Source of the DNA: CAZAOY01 sp964486925
GTDB taxonomy: Bacteria > Bacillota > Clostridia > Oscillospirales > Ruminococcaceae
Reading direction: 5' to 3'
Assembly: GCA_964486925.1 (NCBI GenBank)
Contig: CAZAOY010000010.1
Span: 1 to 57,417, forward strand
Length of the DNA: 57,417 bases
The notes beneath the pieces were generated by a model. That model was not told where the DNA came from and ran no database searches. It worked only from the letters and a program-made list of their open reading frames with translations. A program made the translations under genes and the position numbers. Within the stretch, counting starts at the first letter, position 1, and each line of letters begins with the position of its first letter. This document shows positions 25,966-34,552 of the stretch, piece by piece.

Positions 25966-26990
25966 AGGTTGGAATAATTGGGGCAACAGGTTACGGCGGG
26001 GTCGAGTTAATTCGGATACTGCTAAACCACCCAAATGTAAAGCTAACAGCGGTAAGCTCGGTAAGCTTTGAGGGGCAGAGGATTAACGATATCTACGGTG
26101 TCTTTAACGAAATAATAGAGGATGTGCTAATCCCGCAGGAGGAGCTTATAGACAGATGTGACGTAGTATTTGCGGCAGTACCTCACGGATTATGCGAGGA
26201 GATCGGCAGAAAATGCGTGGATAAGGGCAAAAAGCTAATCGACCTCGGGGCGGACTTTAGGCTGTCGGATGAGGACAGCTACCGCATATGGTACGGACTA
26301 AACTATAGCGACAAGCAGTTACATGAGCTTAGCGTCTACTGCATACCCGAGCTTCATAGGGGGGACTATAAAGCGGATACCATGATTGTGGGAAACCCAG
26401 GATGTTACCCTACCAGTATCGGGTTAGCTGTTGCCCCAATTATCAAGTCGGTTGACCCTAGTAGCATTATAATAGACTCAAAGTCAGGTGTAACAGGTGC
26501 GGGCAGGGGACTATCCCAGACCACCCACTACCCTGAGTGCAACGAAAACTTTTCCCCCTATAAGGTAGCCGACCACCGGCACACCCCCGAGATAGAACAA
26601 ACCCTATCAAACCTAGCAGGTGAGGAGGTTATCGTCACCTTCGTACCCCACCTACTACCGGTAAACCGTGGGATTATCTCCACAATCTATGCAAAGCTAA
26701 AGGGTACGCTTACATTAGAGGAGATTCACACTATATATACCGATTTTTACAAGGATGAGCGGTTTGTAAGGGTACTACCCCTAGGCAAGACAGCAAGCCT
26801 ACGTGGGGTAACCTACTCAAACTACTGTGATATATCGCTACACCTAGACAGCCGTACTAACCGTGTGGTTATCGCATCGGCTATCGATAATATGGTAAAG
26901 GGCGCGGCAGGTCAGGCGATACAGAATATGAACATACTGTTTGGTTTAGATGAAGGGGAAGGTTTAAACCTAATTCCTCCGGCAATCTAA
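25959..26990 (+). CDS. argC: N-acetyl-gamma-glutamyl-phosphate reductase
   Basis: A 343-residue NADPH enzyme reducing N-acetylglutamyl phosphate to the semialdehyde, the third step of the pathway. The N-terminal Rossmann motif GIIGATGYGGVELIRIL and the catalytic cysteine in VGNPGCYPTS (near residue 148) are present, with the C-terminal YSNYCDISLHLD. It begins with GTG at 25959 inside the last codons of argH; GAGGAGGG precedes it. Overlap indicates translational coupling. Confidence 0.97.
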   Translation: MVKVGIIGATGYGGVELIRILLNHPNVKLTAVSSVSFEGQRINDIYGVFNEIIEDVLIPQEELIDRCDVVFAAVPHGLCEEIGRKCVDKGKKLIDLGADFRLSDEDSYRIWYGLNYSDKQLHELSVYCIPELHRGDYKADTMIVGNPGCYPTSIGLAVAPIIKSVDPSSIIIDSKSGVTGAGRGLSQTTHYPECNENFSPYKVADHRHTPEIEQTLSNLAGEEVIVTFVPHLLPVNRGIISTIYAKLKGTLTLEEIHTIYTDFYKDERFVRVLPLGKTASLRGVTYSNYCDISLHLDSRTNRVVIASAIDNMVKGAAGQAIQNMNILFGLDEGEGLNLIPPAI

Positions 26991-27039
26991 GGGTAATAAT
27001 ATTTATTGATAATCTTTTTATAGATGGTAGGGAGAAGTT

Positions 27040-28263
27040 ATGAAGGTTAAATTTGATGTTGGCGGTGTGTGTAAGGCTAAGGGGTTTTACGCTAGCGGGA
27101 TACACTGCGGGATAAGAAAGAATAAAGAAAAGCCGGATCTAGCGCTTGTATACAGCGAGGTTTTATGTAATGCGGCGGCGGTTTATACCCAAAACAAGGT
27201 TAAGGGTGCGCCGATCTATGTTACACAAAGAAACCTTAAGGATGGTAAAGCACAGGCGGTTATCGTAAACAGCGGTAACGCTAACACCTGTAATGCCGAC
27301 GGCGAGGAGAAGGCTTTGCGGATGTGTGAGCTTACAGCTAACGCATTAAAGATAAACAAAAGCGATGTTATCGTAGCTTCAACTGGGGTTATCGGGCAGG
27401 TGCTACCGATCGAGCCGATAGAATCTGGGATGGCCGAGCTTGCAAATAGCCTTAGTAATACAGGAAACAGCAATGCCGCTACCGCTATTATGACCACCGA
27501 TACCTACAAAAAAGAGGTTATCGTATCCTTTAAGCTGTCGGACATAGACTGCACAATCGGCGGTATGGCAAAGGGTAGTGGGATGATCCACCCGAACATG
27601 GCGACTATGCTATGTTTTCTTACCACCGACGTAGCAATCACCTCCGAGCTACTTCAAAAGGCACTTAGCGAGGTGGTGGTGGATACCTTTAACATGGTTT
27701 CGGTTGATGGTGATACCTCCACTAATGATATGGTGTCGATCATGGCTTCTGGGTTATCGGGTAATCCTATTATCGATGACGAGCAGTCGGAGGAATACAG
27801 ATACTTTAAGAAGGCGCTTTATGTAATACTAGAGGAGCTTTCAAAGCATATTGCAAAGGACGGCGAGGGTGCTACAAAGCTTCTTACCTGTAGGGTAAGC
27901 GGGGCGGAGGATAAGGCAACTGCGAGGGCTGTAGCAAAGTCGGTTATTACCTCTAGCCTGTTTAAGAGCGCTATGTTTGGGCAGGACGCTAACTGGGGCA
28001 GGATACTCTGCGCTGTGGGGTATGCAGATGGTGAGTTTGATATCTCTAAGGTTTTTGTTAAGCTATCGAGTGAGTTTGGAAGTGTTGCTGTTTGCGCTGA
28101 TGGTGCGGGTGTACCGTTTAGCGAGGAGCAGGCGGCTAGTGTCCTAAAATCTAATGAGATTGATATAGATATAACGCTAGGTGACGGTAACAAATCCGCT
28201 ACAGCATGGGGATGTGACCTTACCTATGATTATGTAAAGATTAACGGCGACTATAGGACATAG
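27040..28263 (+). CDS. argJ: Bifunctional ornithine acetyltransferase / N-acetylglutamate synthase
   Basis: A 407-residue enzyme that transfers the acetyl group from N-acetylornithine to glutamate; many versions also acetylate glutamate with acetyl-CoA. No separate argA is in this cluster, so the bifunctional form is likely. The self-cleavage site is seen in GMIHPNMATML, with Thr189 as the nucleophile that starts the beta chain. VNSGNANTCNADGE and STGVIGQVLP are family strings. GGGAG precedes the ATG. A small repeat element follows before argB. Confidence 0.96.
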   Translation: MKVKFDVGGVCKAKGFYASGIHCGIRKNKEKPDLALVYSEVLCNAAAVYTQNKVKGAPIYVTQRNLKDGKAQAVIVNSGNANTCNADGEEKALRMCELTANALKINKSDVIVASTGVIGQVLPIEPIESGMAELANSLSNTGNSNAATAIMTTDTYKKEVIVSFKLSDIDCTIGGMAKGSGMIHPNMATMLCFLTTDVAITSELLQKALSEVVVDTFNMVSVDGDTSTNDMVSIMASGLSGNPIIDDEQSEEYRYFKKALYVILEELSKHIAKDGEGATKLLTCRVSGAEDKATARAVAKSVITSSLFKSAMFGQDANWGRILCAVGYADGEFDISKVFVKLSSEFGSVAVCADGAGVPFSEEQAASVLKSNEIDIDITLGDGNKSATAWGCDLTYDYVKINGDYRT

Positions 28264-28270
28264 TTTGACT

Positions 28271-28353
28271 ATTAATTGGGCAATCAAATGTTAAAAACGT
28301 AACATTTGTGGGATAAAAGATGATAGCGCGCAGTATTTTGTTGCCAAATTAAT
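28271..28353. repeat. Small inverted-repeat element, copy 3 (83 bp), inside the arg operon
   Basis: The ends ATTAATTGGGCAATCAAATG (28271-28290) and TTTTGTTGCCAAATTAAT (28336-28353) are inverted repeats of the same consensus as copies 1, 2 and 4. Read on the minus strand it contains ATCCCAC at the same relative place as copy 2. An inner stem AAATGTTA/TAACATTT is also seen. It sits between argJ and argB, just upstream of argB's GGGAGCGGGG ribosome site. Confidence 0.7.
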
Positions 28354-28370
28354 AAAGGGAGCGGGGTAGT

Positions 28371-29231
28371 ATGAACAGTATATCAAATACCACAAAGGCA
28401 GAGGTCTTAGCGGCGGCTTTGCCGTACATACAAAAGTATAACAACAAAGTAGTAGTAATTAAATACGGCGGTAACGCTATGATTAACGAGGAGTTAAAGC
28501 AGGCGGTTATGAGCGATATAGTGCTTTTATCGTTAGTTGGGATAAAGGTAGTGTTAGTGCACGGCGGAGGGCCCGAGATTAACCAAATGCTTGATAGACT
28601 ACAGATAAAGAGCGAGTTTATAAATGGGCTTAGATATACCAGTAGCGAGGCGGTAGAGGTTGTGCAGATGGTGCTTGCGGGCAAGGTTAACAAGGAGCTT
28701 GTTTCACTTGTAAGTCAGCATAACGGTAACGCTATCGGACTTTGCGGTATCGACGCTAACATGATAATGGCGACGAAGATGCAAGGTGAGGTGGACTTAG
28801 GTTATGTTGGCGAGATTACCAAGGTAAACGTATCCCCGATAACCGACGCACTCGCCAGCGGGTATATACCGATTATCGCAACCATTGGGGTGGACGAGAG
28901 CGGTCAGATCTACAACATTAACGCCGACACCGCCGCCGCAAAGATAGCGGCAGAGATTAACGCCGAAAACCTACTGCTAATGACCGACATTAAAGGTTTA
29001 CTTATGGATAAGGACAACGAGGATACTTTGATACCTATGGTAAATGTCAGCGAAGTACCTAACCTAATCCGCCAAGGGGTAATATCCGGTGGGATGATAC
29101 CTAAGATAAACTGCTGTGTCGAGAGTGTTAGGAGAGGGGTAAACAAGGCGGTTATCCTAGACGGCAGAGTACCGCACTCTATACTGATAGAGGTACTTTC
29201 TAATGAGGGTGTGGGTACATTATTTATGTAG
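28371..29231 (+). CDS. argB: N-acetylglutamate kinase
   Basis: A 286-residue amino-acid-kinase-fold enzyme phosphorylating N-acetylglutamate, usually the arginine-feedback step in organisms using argJ. IKYGGNAM near residue 24, LVHGGGPEINQML near 63 and the MTDIKGLLMDKDNEDTLIP region near 204 define the family. The N-terminal helix (SNTTKAEVLAAALPYIQKYN) resembles the extension linked with the arginine-sensitive hexameric form; this is inference. Separated from argJ by the repeat element; GGGAGCGGGG precedes the ATG. Confidence 0.96.
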   Translation: MNSISNTTKAEVLAAALPYIQKYNNKVVVIKYGGNAMINEELKQAVMSDIVLLSLVGIKVVLVHGGGPEINQMLDRLQIKSEFINGLRYTSSEAVEVVQMVLAGKVNKELVSLVSQHNGNAIGLCGIDANMIMATKMQGEVDLGYVGEITKVNVSPITDALASGYIPIIATIGVDESGQIYNINADTAAAKIAAEINAENLLLMTDIKGLLMDKDNEDTLIPMVNVSEVPNLIRQGVISGGMIPKINCCVESVRRGVNKAVILDGRVPHSILIEVLSNEGVGTLFM

Positions 29232-29252
29232 ACGCATGGTTAAGGAGGGGTT

Positions 29253-30428
29253 ATGGCTAATATTAAAGATAACGATAAAGCCTACATAGCAAACACCTAT
29301 GCACGTTTTGATCTAAACATCGTAAGCGGGAAGGGTAGTCTGTGCTATGATGAAAACGGGGCAGAATATATAGATTTAGGTGCGGGTATCGGGGTAAACT
29401 CCCTAGGTTACTGCAACAAGGATTGGGTAGAGGCTGTATCAAAGCAGGCGGCAACGCTACAGCATACCTCTAACCTCTACTATACAAGCCCAGCGGTAGA
29501 GGTAGCAAAAAAGCTTTGTGGGATGACAGGCTATCAAAGGGTGTTCTTCTCAAACTCGGGGGCGGAGGCTAACGAGTGCGCTATTAAGACGGCGAGGAAG
29601 TACAGCTTTGACCGATATAACCAAAGCAGGACAAGAAACAAGATTCTATCCCTTGAAAATTCATTCCACGGTAGAACGATTACCACCCTATCTGCCACAG
29701 GACAGGAGGTGTTTCACAACTACTTCTTCCCATTTAACGATGGCTTTGACTTTGTATTAGCTAACGACATACAGGATCTGCATAGCAAGCTTGACGAGGA
29801 TGTGTGCGGTATAATTGTTGAGTTTGTACAGGGTGAGGGGGGAGTTATCCCACTTGATAAGGCTTTTGTAGATGAGATTAAAAAGGTATGTAGCGAGCGG
29901 GATATCCTACTAATCGCCGATGAGGTGCAGACTGGGATAGGGCGAACAGGTAAGCTGTTAGCCTGTGAGCATTACGGCGTGACCCCCGATATCGTAAGCC
30001 TTGCAAAGGGATTAGGGGGCGGACTTCCTATTGGAGCGACACTCTTTAACGACAAGACTAAGGATGTATTATCCTACAGCGACCACGGTACTACCTATGG
30101 AGCTAACCCTGTAGCCTGTGCGGGTGCTAAGGTTGTACTTGATTATCTGGATGATAGCTTTTTACAAGAGGTATGTGGCAAGGCAGATTACATTAGGAAA
30201 CGTCTAGCAAGCTGTAGCGGAGTTAGCGCTGTAGACGGATTGGGGTTAATGCTTGGAATCTCGCTTACTAAAAAGTCAGCAAGGGAGGTTGTAGTAGCGG
30301 CTATCCAAAATGGTATTATCCCGCTTACCGCTAAGGATAAGGTGCGGTTACTTCCGCCGCTTACCATAAGTTATGATGAGTTAGATAAAGCGCTAGAGAT
30401 CCTTATAAAGGTAATAGATTCAGATTAG
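29253..30428 (+). CDS. argD: Acetylornithine aminotransferase
   Basis: A 391-residue class III PLP aminotransferase converting N-acetylglutamate semialdehyde to N-acetylornithine. The PLP lysine lies in VSLAKGLGGGLPIGA (near residue 251). Other marks are FFSNSGAEANECAIKTAR, FHGRTITTLSATGQ and ADEVQTGIGRTG. The ATG follows AAGGAGGGG by a few bases, 21 nt after argB. Standard length and all key residues. Confidence 0.95.
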   Translation: MANIKDNDKAYIANTYARFDLNIVSGKGSLCYDENGAEYIDLGAGIGVNSLGYCNKDWVEAVSKQAATLQHTSNLYYTSPAVEVAKKLCGMTGYQRVFFSNSGAEANECAIKTARKYSFDRYNQSRTRNKILSLENSFHGRTITTLSATGQEVFHNYFFPFNDGFDFVLANDIQDLHSKLDEDVCGIIVEFVQGEGGVIPLDKAFVDEIKKVCSERDILLIADEVQTGIGRTGKLLACEHYGVTPDIVSLAKGLGGGLPIGATLFNDKTKDVLSYSDHGTTYGANPVACAGAKVVLDYLDDSFLQEVCGKADYIRKRLASCSGVSAVDGLGLMLGISLTKKSAREVVVAAIQNGIIPLTAKDKVRLLPPLTISYDELDKALEILIKVIDSD

Positions 30429-30448
30429 ATATAAAGGAGGGCTATGAT

Positions 30449-31351
30449 ATGAAACACCTATTAAAGATGTTAGACCTGTCTAAAGAGGAGATTATCGATA
30501 TCCTAAATCTGGCAGATCAGCTAAAGTACGAGAACAAAAACGGTATAAAGCACCCTCACCTAGCGGGGAAAACCCTAGGGATGATCTTTCAAAAATCGTC
30601 CACCAGAACAAGGGTATCCTTTGAGGTTGGGATGTATCAGCTTGGCGGTCACGCATTGTTTTTAAGCTCTAACGACCTACAGATAGGACGTGGCGAGCCG
30701 ATTAAAGACACTGCACGTGTACTATCCCGCTACTGTGACGGTATCATGATTAGAACCTTTGCACAGCAGGAGGTGCAGGATCTGGCGGATTACGGCTCAA
30801 TCCCGATTATAAACGGACTAACCGACTTCTCTCATCCATGTCAGATACTTGCAGACCTTATGACAATTAGGGAGCAAAAGGGTAGCTTTGAGGGACTTAC
30901 CATGTGCTATATCGGGGACGGTAACAACATGGCAAACTCGCTGATTGTAGGTTGCCTAAAGGTAGGTATGGCGGTACGCTGTGCAACCCCGACAGGGTAT
31001 GAGCCTGATAGCGCTGTACTAGAGTTTGCTAAAGGGTACGATAACTTTACCCTGACCACCGATGTGCTAGAGGCGGCAAAGGGCGCGGACGTTGTTATCA
31101 CCGACGTTTGGGCGTCTATGGGTCAAGAGCAGGAGCAGAAGGAAAGAGCAAAAACCTTTGCGGGTTACCAGATAAACGATGAGGTAATGAAGGCGGCAAA
31201 CAGCGGAGCAATTGTACTGCACTGTCTACCGGCACATCGTGAGGAGGAGATTACCGAGAAGGTGTTTGAGCAGCATGCTAACGTAATCTTTGACGAAGCA
31301 GAGAATCGTCTGCATGCTCAAAAGGCGGTACTTGTTAAGCTAATGGCTTAG
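30449..31351 (+). CDS. argF: Ornithine carbamoyltransferase
   Basis: A 300-residue transcarbamoylase joining ornithine and carbamoyl phosphate to give citrulline. The carbamoyl-phosphate loop SSTRTRVSFE (near residue 48), HPCQILADLMTI (near 128), the ornithine-binding DVWASMGQE and HCLPAHREEEI (near 267) are intact. No carAB genes are in the window, so carbamoyl phosphate comes from elsewhere. AAAGGAGGG precedes the ATG. Last gene of the arg run; a terminator follows. Confidence 0.96.
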   Translation: MKHLLKMLDLSKEEIIDILNLADQLKYENKNGIKHPHLAGKTLGMIFQKSSTRTRVSFEVGMYQLGGHALFLSSNDLQIGRGEPIKDTARVLSRYCDGIMIRTFAQQEVQDLADYGSIPIINGLTDFSHPCQILADLMTIREQKGSFEGLTMCYIGDGNNMANSLIVGCLKVGMAVRCATPTGYEPDSAVLEFAKGYDNFTLTTDVLEAAKGADVVITDVWASMGQEQEQKERAKTFAGYQINDEVMKAANSGAIVLHCLPAHREEEITEKVFEQHANVIFDEAENRLHAQKAVLVKLMA

Positions 31352-31375
31352 GGTAAAAGTTGTACATATACAAAT

Positions 31376-31420
31376 ACACCGTTACTGTAACTGTAGTTTC
31401 CGTAACGGTGTAAAGTTTTT
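31376..31420 (+). terminator. Terminator after argF
   Basis: ACACCGTTAC (31376-31385) pairs with GTAACGGTGT (31402-31411), followed by AAAGTTTTTAT. Confidence 0.75.
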
Positions 31421-31529
31421 ATACCCATAAAGTCAATATATACAACACAAGATATCAGCATTTGCAATATCTTTTATATTTTGTATGTTATCATATAGAT
31501 ATACAATACAAAAGAAAGAGGGTAACACT

Positions 31530-32279
31530 ATGAAGGTGGCGGCACAGCTTTATACTGTAAGGGACTATTGCAAGGATACTTTAGGGATTGAACAAACCTT
31601 TGAGAGAGTCAAGGATATCGGTTATCAGTCGGTTCAGCTGTCAGGGGTGGATTTTTCTAAACCTCGGGAGCTTGCAAGGCTTGTTAAGAAGTACGGACTT
31701 GACGTCTGCGTAACCCACACACCATTTAATAGGATGGTAGAGGATCTAGACGGATTGATTGAGGAGCACAAGCTGTACGGCTGTAACATAATCGGACTAG
31801 GAGCATTACCGTCGGAGTACGCAACCAGTAAGGAGGGGTATCTTTCCTTTGCTGATATTATAAATGACATAGATAAAAAGCTTAAACCTCACGGCATGGA
31901 GTTTTCCTATCATAACCATGCTTTCGAGTTTTTAAACTTTGATGGCAAGAACGGACTGGACATTCTGTTTGAAAATACAAACTGCCTATTTACTCTAGAC
32001 CTTTACTGGCTACAGGCGGCGGGGGTATCTCCGCTAAACTACATAGAGAGGTACAAGGGTAGGGTTAAGGTAGTGCACTTTAAGGATATGGGGGTTAAGG
32101 GTAACGACCATATTATGGCGGCAGTCGGAGCGGGTAACATGGACTACAAAGCGCTTACAAAGGCAAGTGTTAACGCAGGGATAGCGTATGCGGCGGTAGA
32201 GCAGGACGACTGCTACGGTGAAGATCCATTTAACTGTCTTAAAACCAGCTATGATAATATTATGGGGTATCTTTTATAA
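31530..32279 (+). CDS. Sugar phosphate isomerase/epimerase family protein (xylose isomerase-like TIM barrel)
   Basis: A 249-residue AP-endonuclease-2/IolE-type TIM barrel. Members isomerise or epimerise sugars and inositol derivatives; the substrate is open. It begins MKVAAQLYTVRDYCKD, the usual start. Metal and substrate residues are suggested by EFSYHNHAFEF, FTLDLYWLQAAG, KVVHFKDMG and AAVEQDD (Glu, Asp, His, Glu set). Start 31530 is chosen because AGAGGG precedes it; the longer frame from 31485 has none. Monocistronic between terminators. Confidence 0.85.
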   Translation: MKVAAQLYTVRDYCKDTLGIEQTFERVKDIGYQSVQLSGVDFSKPRELARLVKKYGLDVCVTHTPFNRMVEDLDGLIEEHKLYGCNIIGLGALPSEYATSKEGYLSFADIINDIDKKLKPHGMEFSYHNHAFEFLNFDGKNGLDILFENTNCLFTLDLYWLQAAGVSPLNYIERYKGRVKVVHFKDMGVKGNDHIMAAVGAGNMDYKALTKASVNAGIAYAAVEQDDCYGEDPFNCLKTSYDNIMGYLL

Positions 32280-32281
32280 AG

Positions 32282-32323
32282 ATAAATGTGTGGGTGAAAC
32301 AGAGGGTTCATCCACACATTTAT
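32282..32323 (+). terminator. Strong terminator after the isomerase gene
   Basis: A nearly continuous 17-bp stem: ATAAATGTGTGG (32282-32293) with CCACACATTTAT (32312-32323), continued inward by GTGAA/TTCAT with one G-T pair. It starts two bases after the stop codon and ends in TTTATTTGG. Confidence 0.8.
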
Positions 32324-32470
32324 TTGGATTAACTGATAGTAGTATAGGTTTATCTACTTTAGTGGGTACTTTTGGGATTGTTTTTGTTTGGGGAGTAGTA
32401 TTTATAGGAAATGGACAGCGGCTATTATGCTTATAATCTTTTTAATACCTAAAAAAACTTTATAGCATAA
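32324..32470 (+). pseudogene. Possible remnant of a small membrane protein
   Basis: One frame reads GLSTLVGTFGIVFVWGVVF, a hydrophobic segment. After a frame change near 32410, another reads KWTAAIMLIIFLIPKKTL and a stop. Together they look like two membrane helices of a degraded gene. There is no start codon or ribosome site. This is the only content seen between the two terminators of the 32280-32487 gap. Confidence 0.25.
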
Positions 32471-32476
32471 AGTTTT
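32454..32476 (-). terminator. Terminator after the peptidase-E-like gene
   Basis: AAAACTTTAT (32454-32463) pairs with ATAAAGTTTT (32467-32476) around a 3-nt loop. On the minus strand it is followed by TTT, giving a T7 run: a classic intrinsic terminator. Confidence 0.8.
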
Positions 32477-32487
32477 GGAAATTATAT

Positions 32488-33147
32488 TTACACTAGCAAC
32501 ATTTCTTGTGAAAGGGGACAAATATTACCTTTGTTTACCCAATGGATTTGCCCTGTGTACGAGATACTTCCACCTTTCACGAAGATGGAACTCTCATCCT
32601 CCATGGCGCAGATTGGAAGTTTATTGGAGATTTCCAATAAGGATGATAATACCTGTTGGTTTTCAAGTTTAAAGTGCGGTTTAACTGTAATGTCAGCTAA
32701 CCCAATACCATCGTAGGGGGTAGGTGATTCTTTAGTGTCAAGTGAGCGTTTAGCCATATTTATTGCGCCCGCACTAACACCCAACACCGCAGCTTTAGTG
32801 TCACGAATAGCATTATCCAATCCTTTATCACGTATAAGTTGTAATTGCAATCCGGGGTGACCACCCATGAGAAACACACAAGAAGCTTCGTGAATCAATC
32901 GGATAGCATTAGGCGCTTCTATACGATTATCAATTACATAATGCTGTGCGAAAGGGATATTGCATTCAACGAACATATTATGCATACCGCTTGAATCGTT
33001 GTCATTTCTATCATAATCGGTTGGCCATGCACTCACAAAGACAAGATTGTTTCGATGTATCAGCTCTTCACTTAATATCTTAGCCACATCGTGCGGAAAA
33101 CGATAATTGGGGAACCCGCTGAAAAAGCCAAGTAAACGATAATTCAT
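32488..33147 (-). CDS. Type 1 glutamine amidotransferase-like / peptidase E (S51) family protein
   Basis: A 219-residue S51-type protein. The family includes aspartyl dipeptidase PepE and cyanophycinase. FFSGFP near the start, CVFLMGGHPGLQLQLIRD and the nucleophile serine in GVSAGAINMAKRS (near residue 120) are typical, followed by the His in KPHFKLEN. The substrate is probably an Asp-X dipeptide, which is family knowledge rather than shown here. The start at 33147 is chosen because AGGAGGATA lies just upstream; the frame stays open to 33252 but that part reads through the leader. It has its own promoter and terminator. Confidence 0.82.
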   Translation of the reverse strand: MNYRLLGFFSGFPNYRFPHDVAKILSEELIHRNNLVFVSAWPTDYDRNDNDSSGMHNMFVECNIPFAQHYVIDNRIEAPNAIRLIHEASCVFLMGGHPGLQLQLIRDKGLDNAIRDTKAAVLGVSAGAINMAKRSLDTKESPTPYDGIGLADITVKPHFKLENQQVLSSLLEISNKLPICAMEDESSIFVKGGSISYTGQIHWVNKGNICPLSQEMLLV

Positions 33148-33284
33148 AGGTGTATCCTCCTTTTTATTATATAAATAATTTCCAACCTCACTACTTTTTT
33201 CATAACTGTAAGATAACTTTTCGTGCAATGACGTTTGCATCACTGAGAACACTTTAACTCATGCTACTAAGTGGAGTTTTGTTC

Positions 33285-33313
33285 ATTATAACATAAAATC
33301 CAGAAAAAATCAA
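33285..33313 (-). promoter_or_regulatory. Promoter of the peptidase-E-like gene
   Basis: On the minus strand TTGATT (33308-33313), a 17-nt spacer and perfect TATAAT (33285-33290). The leader is about 130 nt. The remaining gap to 33630 contains only short frames with no supporting signals. Confidence 0.7.
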
Positions 33314-33630
33314 TATGCAAACTGTAAACTAACCTAACTGTAATTGACAAAAATCAAAGGGAATATCTGTGGCAATCGACCTGCGTTGCAAGCTGTTACG
33401 AAATTATCTTAGTTTTGACCTACGGCTTGGAAATAGACGATATAGACACAATATATTGATTATTTATTGTGAACTAAAGGACGGTCGAAAAATACCGCTA
33501 CCCTATACAGCATATACCTTTTATATTCTTTAATATTAAGTGTGAACATAGTACGCATTAATTAAAATAATACTTTACCTTTCACAAAATGAAATCGCAT
33601 AAAGCATATCAAAAATTTTTACGTGTTTTG

Positions 33631-33659
33631 TTGCTTTTTTTGTAATAGTGTGTTATAAT
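33631..33659 (+). promoter_or_regulatory. pyrK-pyrD-mutL promoter
   Basis: Perfect TATAAT (33654-33659) with an extended TGT just upstream and a weak -35 TTGCTT (33631-33636) at 17 nt. Transcription should start near 33666. Confidence 0.65.
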
Positions 33660-33665
33660 GTATCC

Positions 33666-33763
33666 AGAAGTATGCTTTAGTAGATTTTTAGGCGGAGGAC
33701 AACGATTGTCGAATTGCGTCGAATTTGCCGATCTACAGCGTTTTGTAAAGGTGGGGGTACGAT
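33666..33763 (+). promoter_or_regulatory. Structured 5' leader of pyrK
   Basis: About 100 nt. GTAGAT (33680-33685) pairs with ATCTAC (33731-33736), GGC (33691) can pair with GCC (33727), and GACAA/TTGTC (33698-33710) forms an inner hairpin. A direct repeat GTCGAATT occurs twice at 33708-33725. It does not contain a PyrR-binding consensus that I can recognise and no terminator hairpin is visible. It may be a riboregulator or simply a folded leader. Confidence 0.4.
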
Positions 33764-34543
33764 ATGGTGTACAAGCAAGGGATGTACAGAATAGTAAGAA
33801 AATGTAATATAGCTAAAAACTGCTATGACCTAGAGATACACTGTCCTGAGGTTGCGGATATTGCAGTAGCGGGTCAGTTTGCACATGTTAAGGTTAAGGG
33901 GTTCTACCTTAGACGTCCAATCTCAATCTGTGAGGTAGATAGGTCGAACGGATGTATACGGCTTGTGTTTGAGGTTAGAGGTCAGGGGACTAGCGAGCTT
34001 TCTAAGCTTAATGAGGACGAGCTAATCGATATAATCGCACCACTTGGCAAAGGATTTACCCTGCTTGACGGCAGAGAGCGGGCGGTTGTGGTAGGCGGTG
34101 GAATCGGTGTTCCCCCTCTTTTAGAGGTGGCAAAGCATTATAACGAAAATTGTACCGCTATTATCGGCTTTCGCTCGGCAGAGGCGGTAATACTGGGTGA
34201 GGACTTTAAGGGATATAACTCTAACACCATAATCTGCACCGATGACGGTACTATGGGGGAAAAGGGGTACACCACCACTGCTTTAGAGAGTTACCTAGAA
34301 GCATGTGGTGACAGTAAGCCGGATATCATATATGCGTGTGGTCCTCATGTTATGATAAAGGGTGTGGTTTCCCTTGCTAATCGGTATGGTATCCGATGTG
34401 AGGTTTCGCTTGAGGAGCGTATGGGTTGCGGAGTGGGTGCTTGCCTAGTCTGTGCCTGTAAGGCGGTGAAGGATGGGGAAGAATACCTTGCACATGTCTG
34501 TAAGGACGGGCCGGTGTTCGATAGTAAAAATGTAGTACTTTAG
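33764..34543 (+). CDS. pyrK: Dihydroorotate dehydrogenase electron-transfer subunit
   Basis: A 259-residue iron-sulfur flavoprotein that passes electrons from dihydroorotate dehydrogenase B to NAD. The N-terminal FAD domain has FYLRRPISICEVD (RxxS-type FAD motif). A nucleotide-binding GGGIGVPPLLEVAK follows near residue 110, and a C-terminal [2Fe-2S] set sits in MGCGVGACLVCACK plus HVCKDGPVF. GGTGGGGG precedes the ATG. It is 9 nt before pyrD, its expected partner. Confidence 0.95.
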   Translation: MVYKQGMYRIVRKCNIAKNCYDLEIHCPEVADIAVAGQFAHVKVKGFYLRRPISICEVDRSNGCIRLVFEVRGQGTSELSKLNEDELIDIIAPLGKGFTLLDGRERAVVVGGGIGVPPLLEVAKHYNENCTAIIGFRSAEAVILGEDFKGYNSNTIICTDDGTMGEKGYTTTALESYLEACGDSKPDIIYACGPHVMIKGVVSLANRYGIRCEVSLEERMGCGVGACLVCACKAVKDGEEYLAHVCKDGPVFDSKNVVL

Positions 34544-34552
34544 GGGGTTACG

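Noticed and set aside
33369..33533. 54-codon frame from GTG upstream of pyrK
   Set aside because: Weak start signals, Arg/Tyr/Leu-rich with no recognisable pattern, and located between two promoters; treated as chance.
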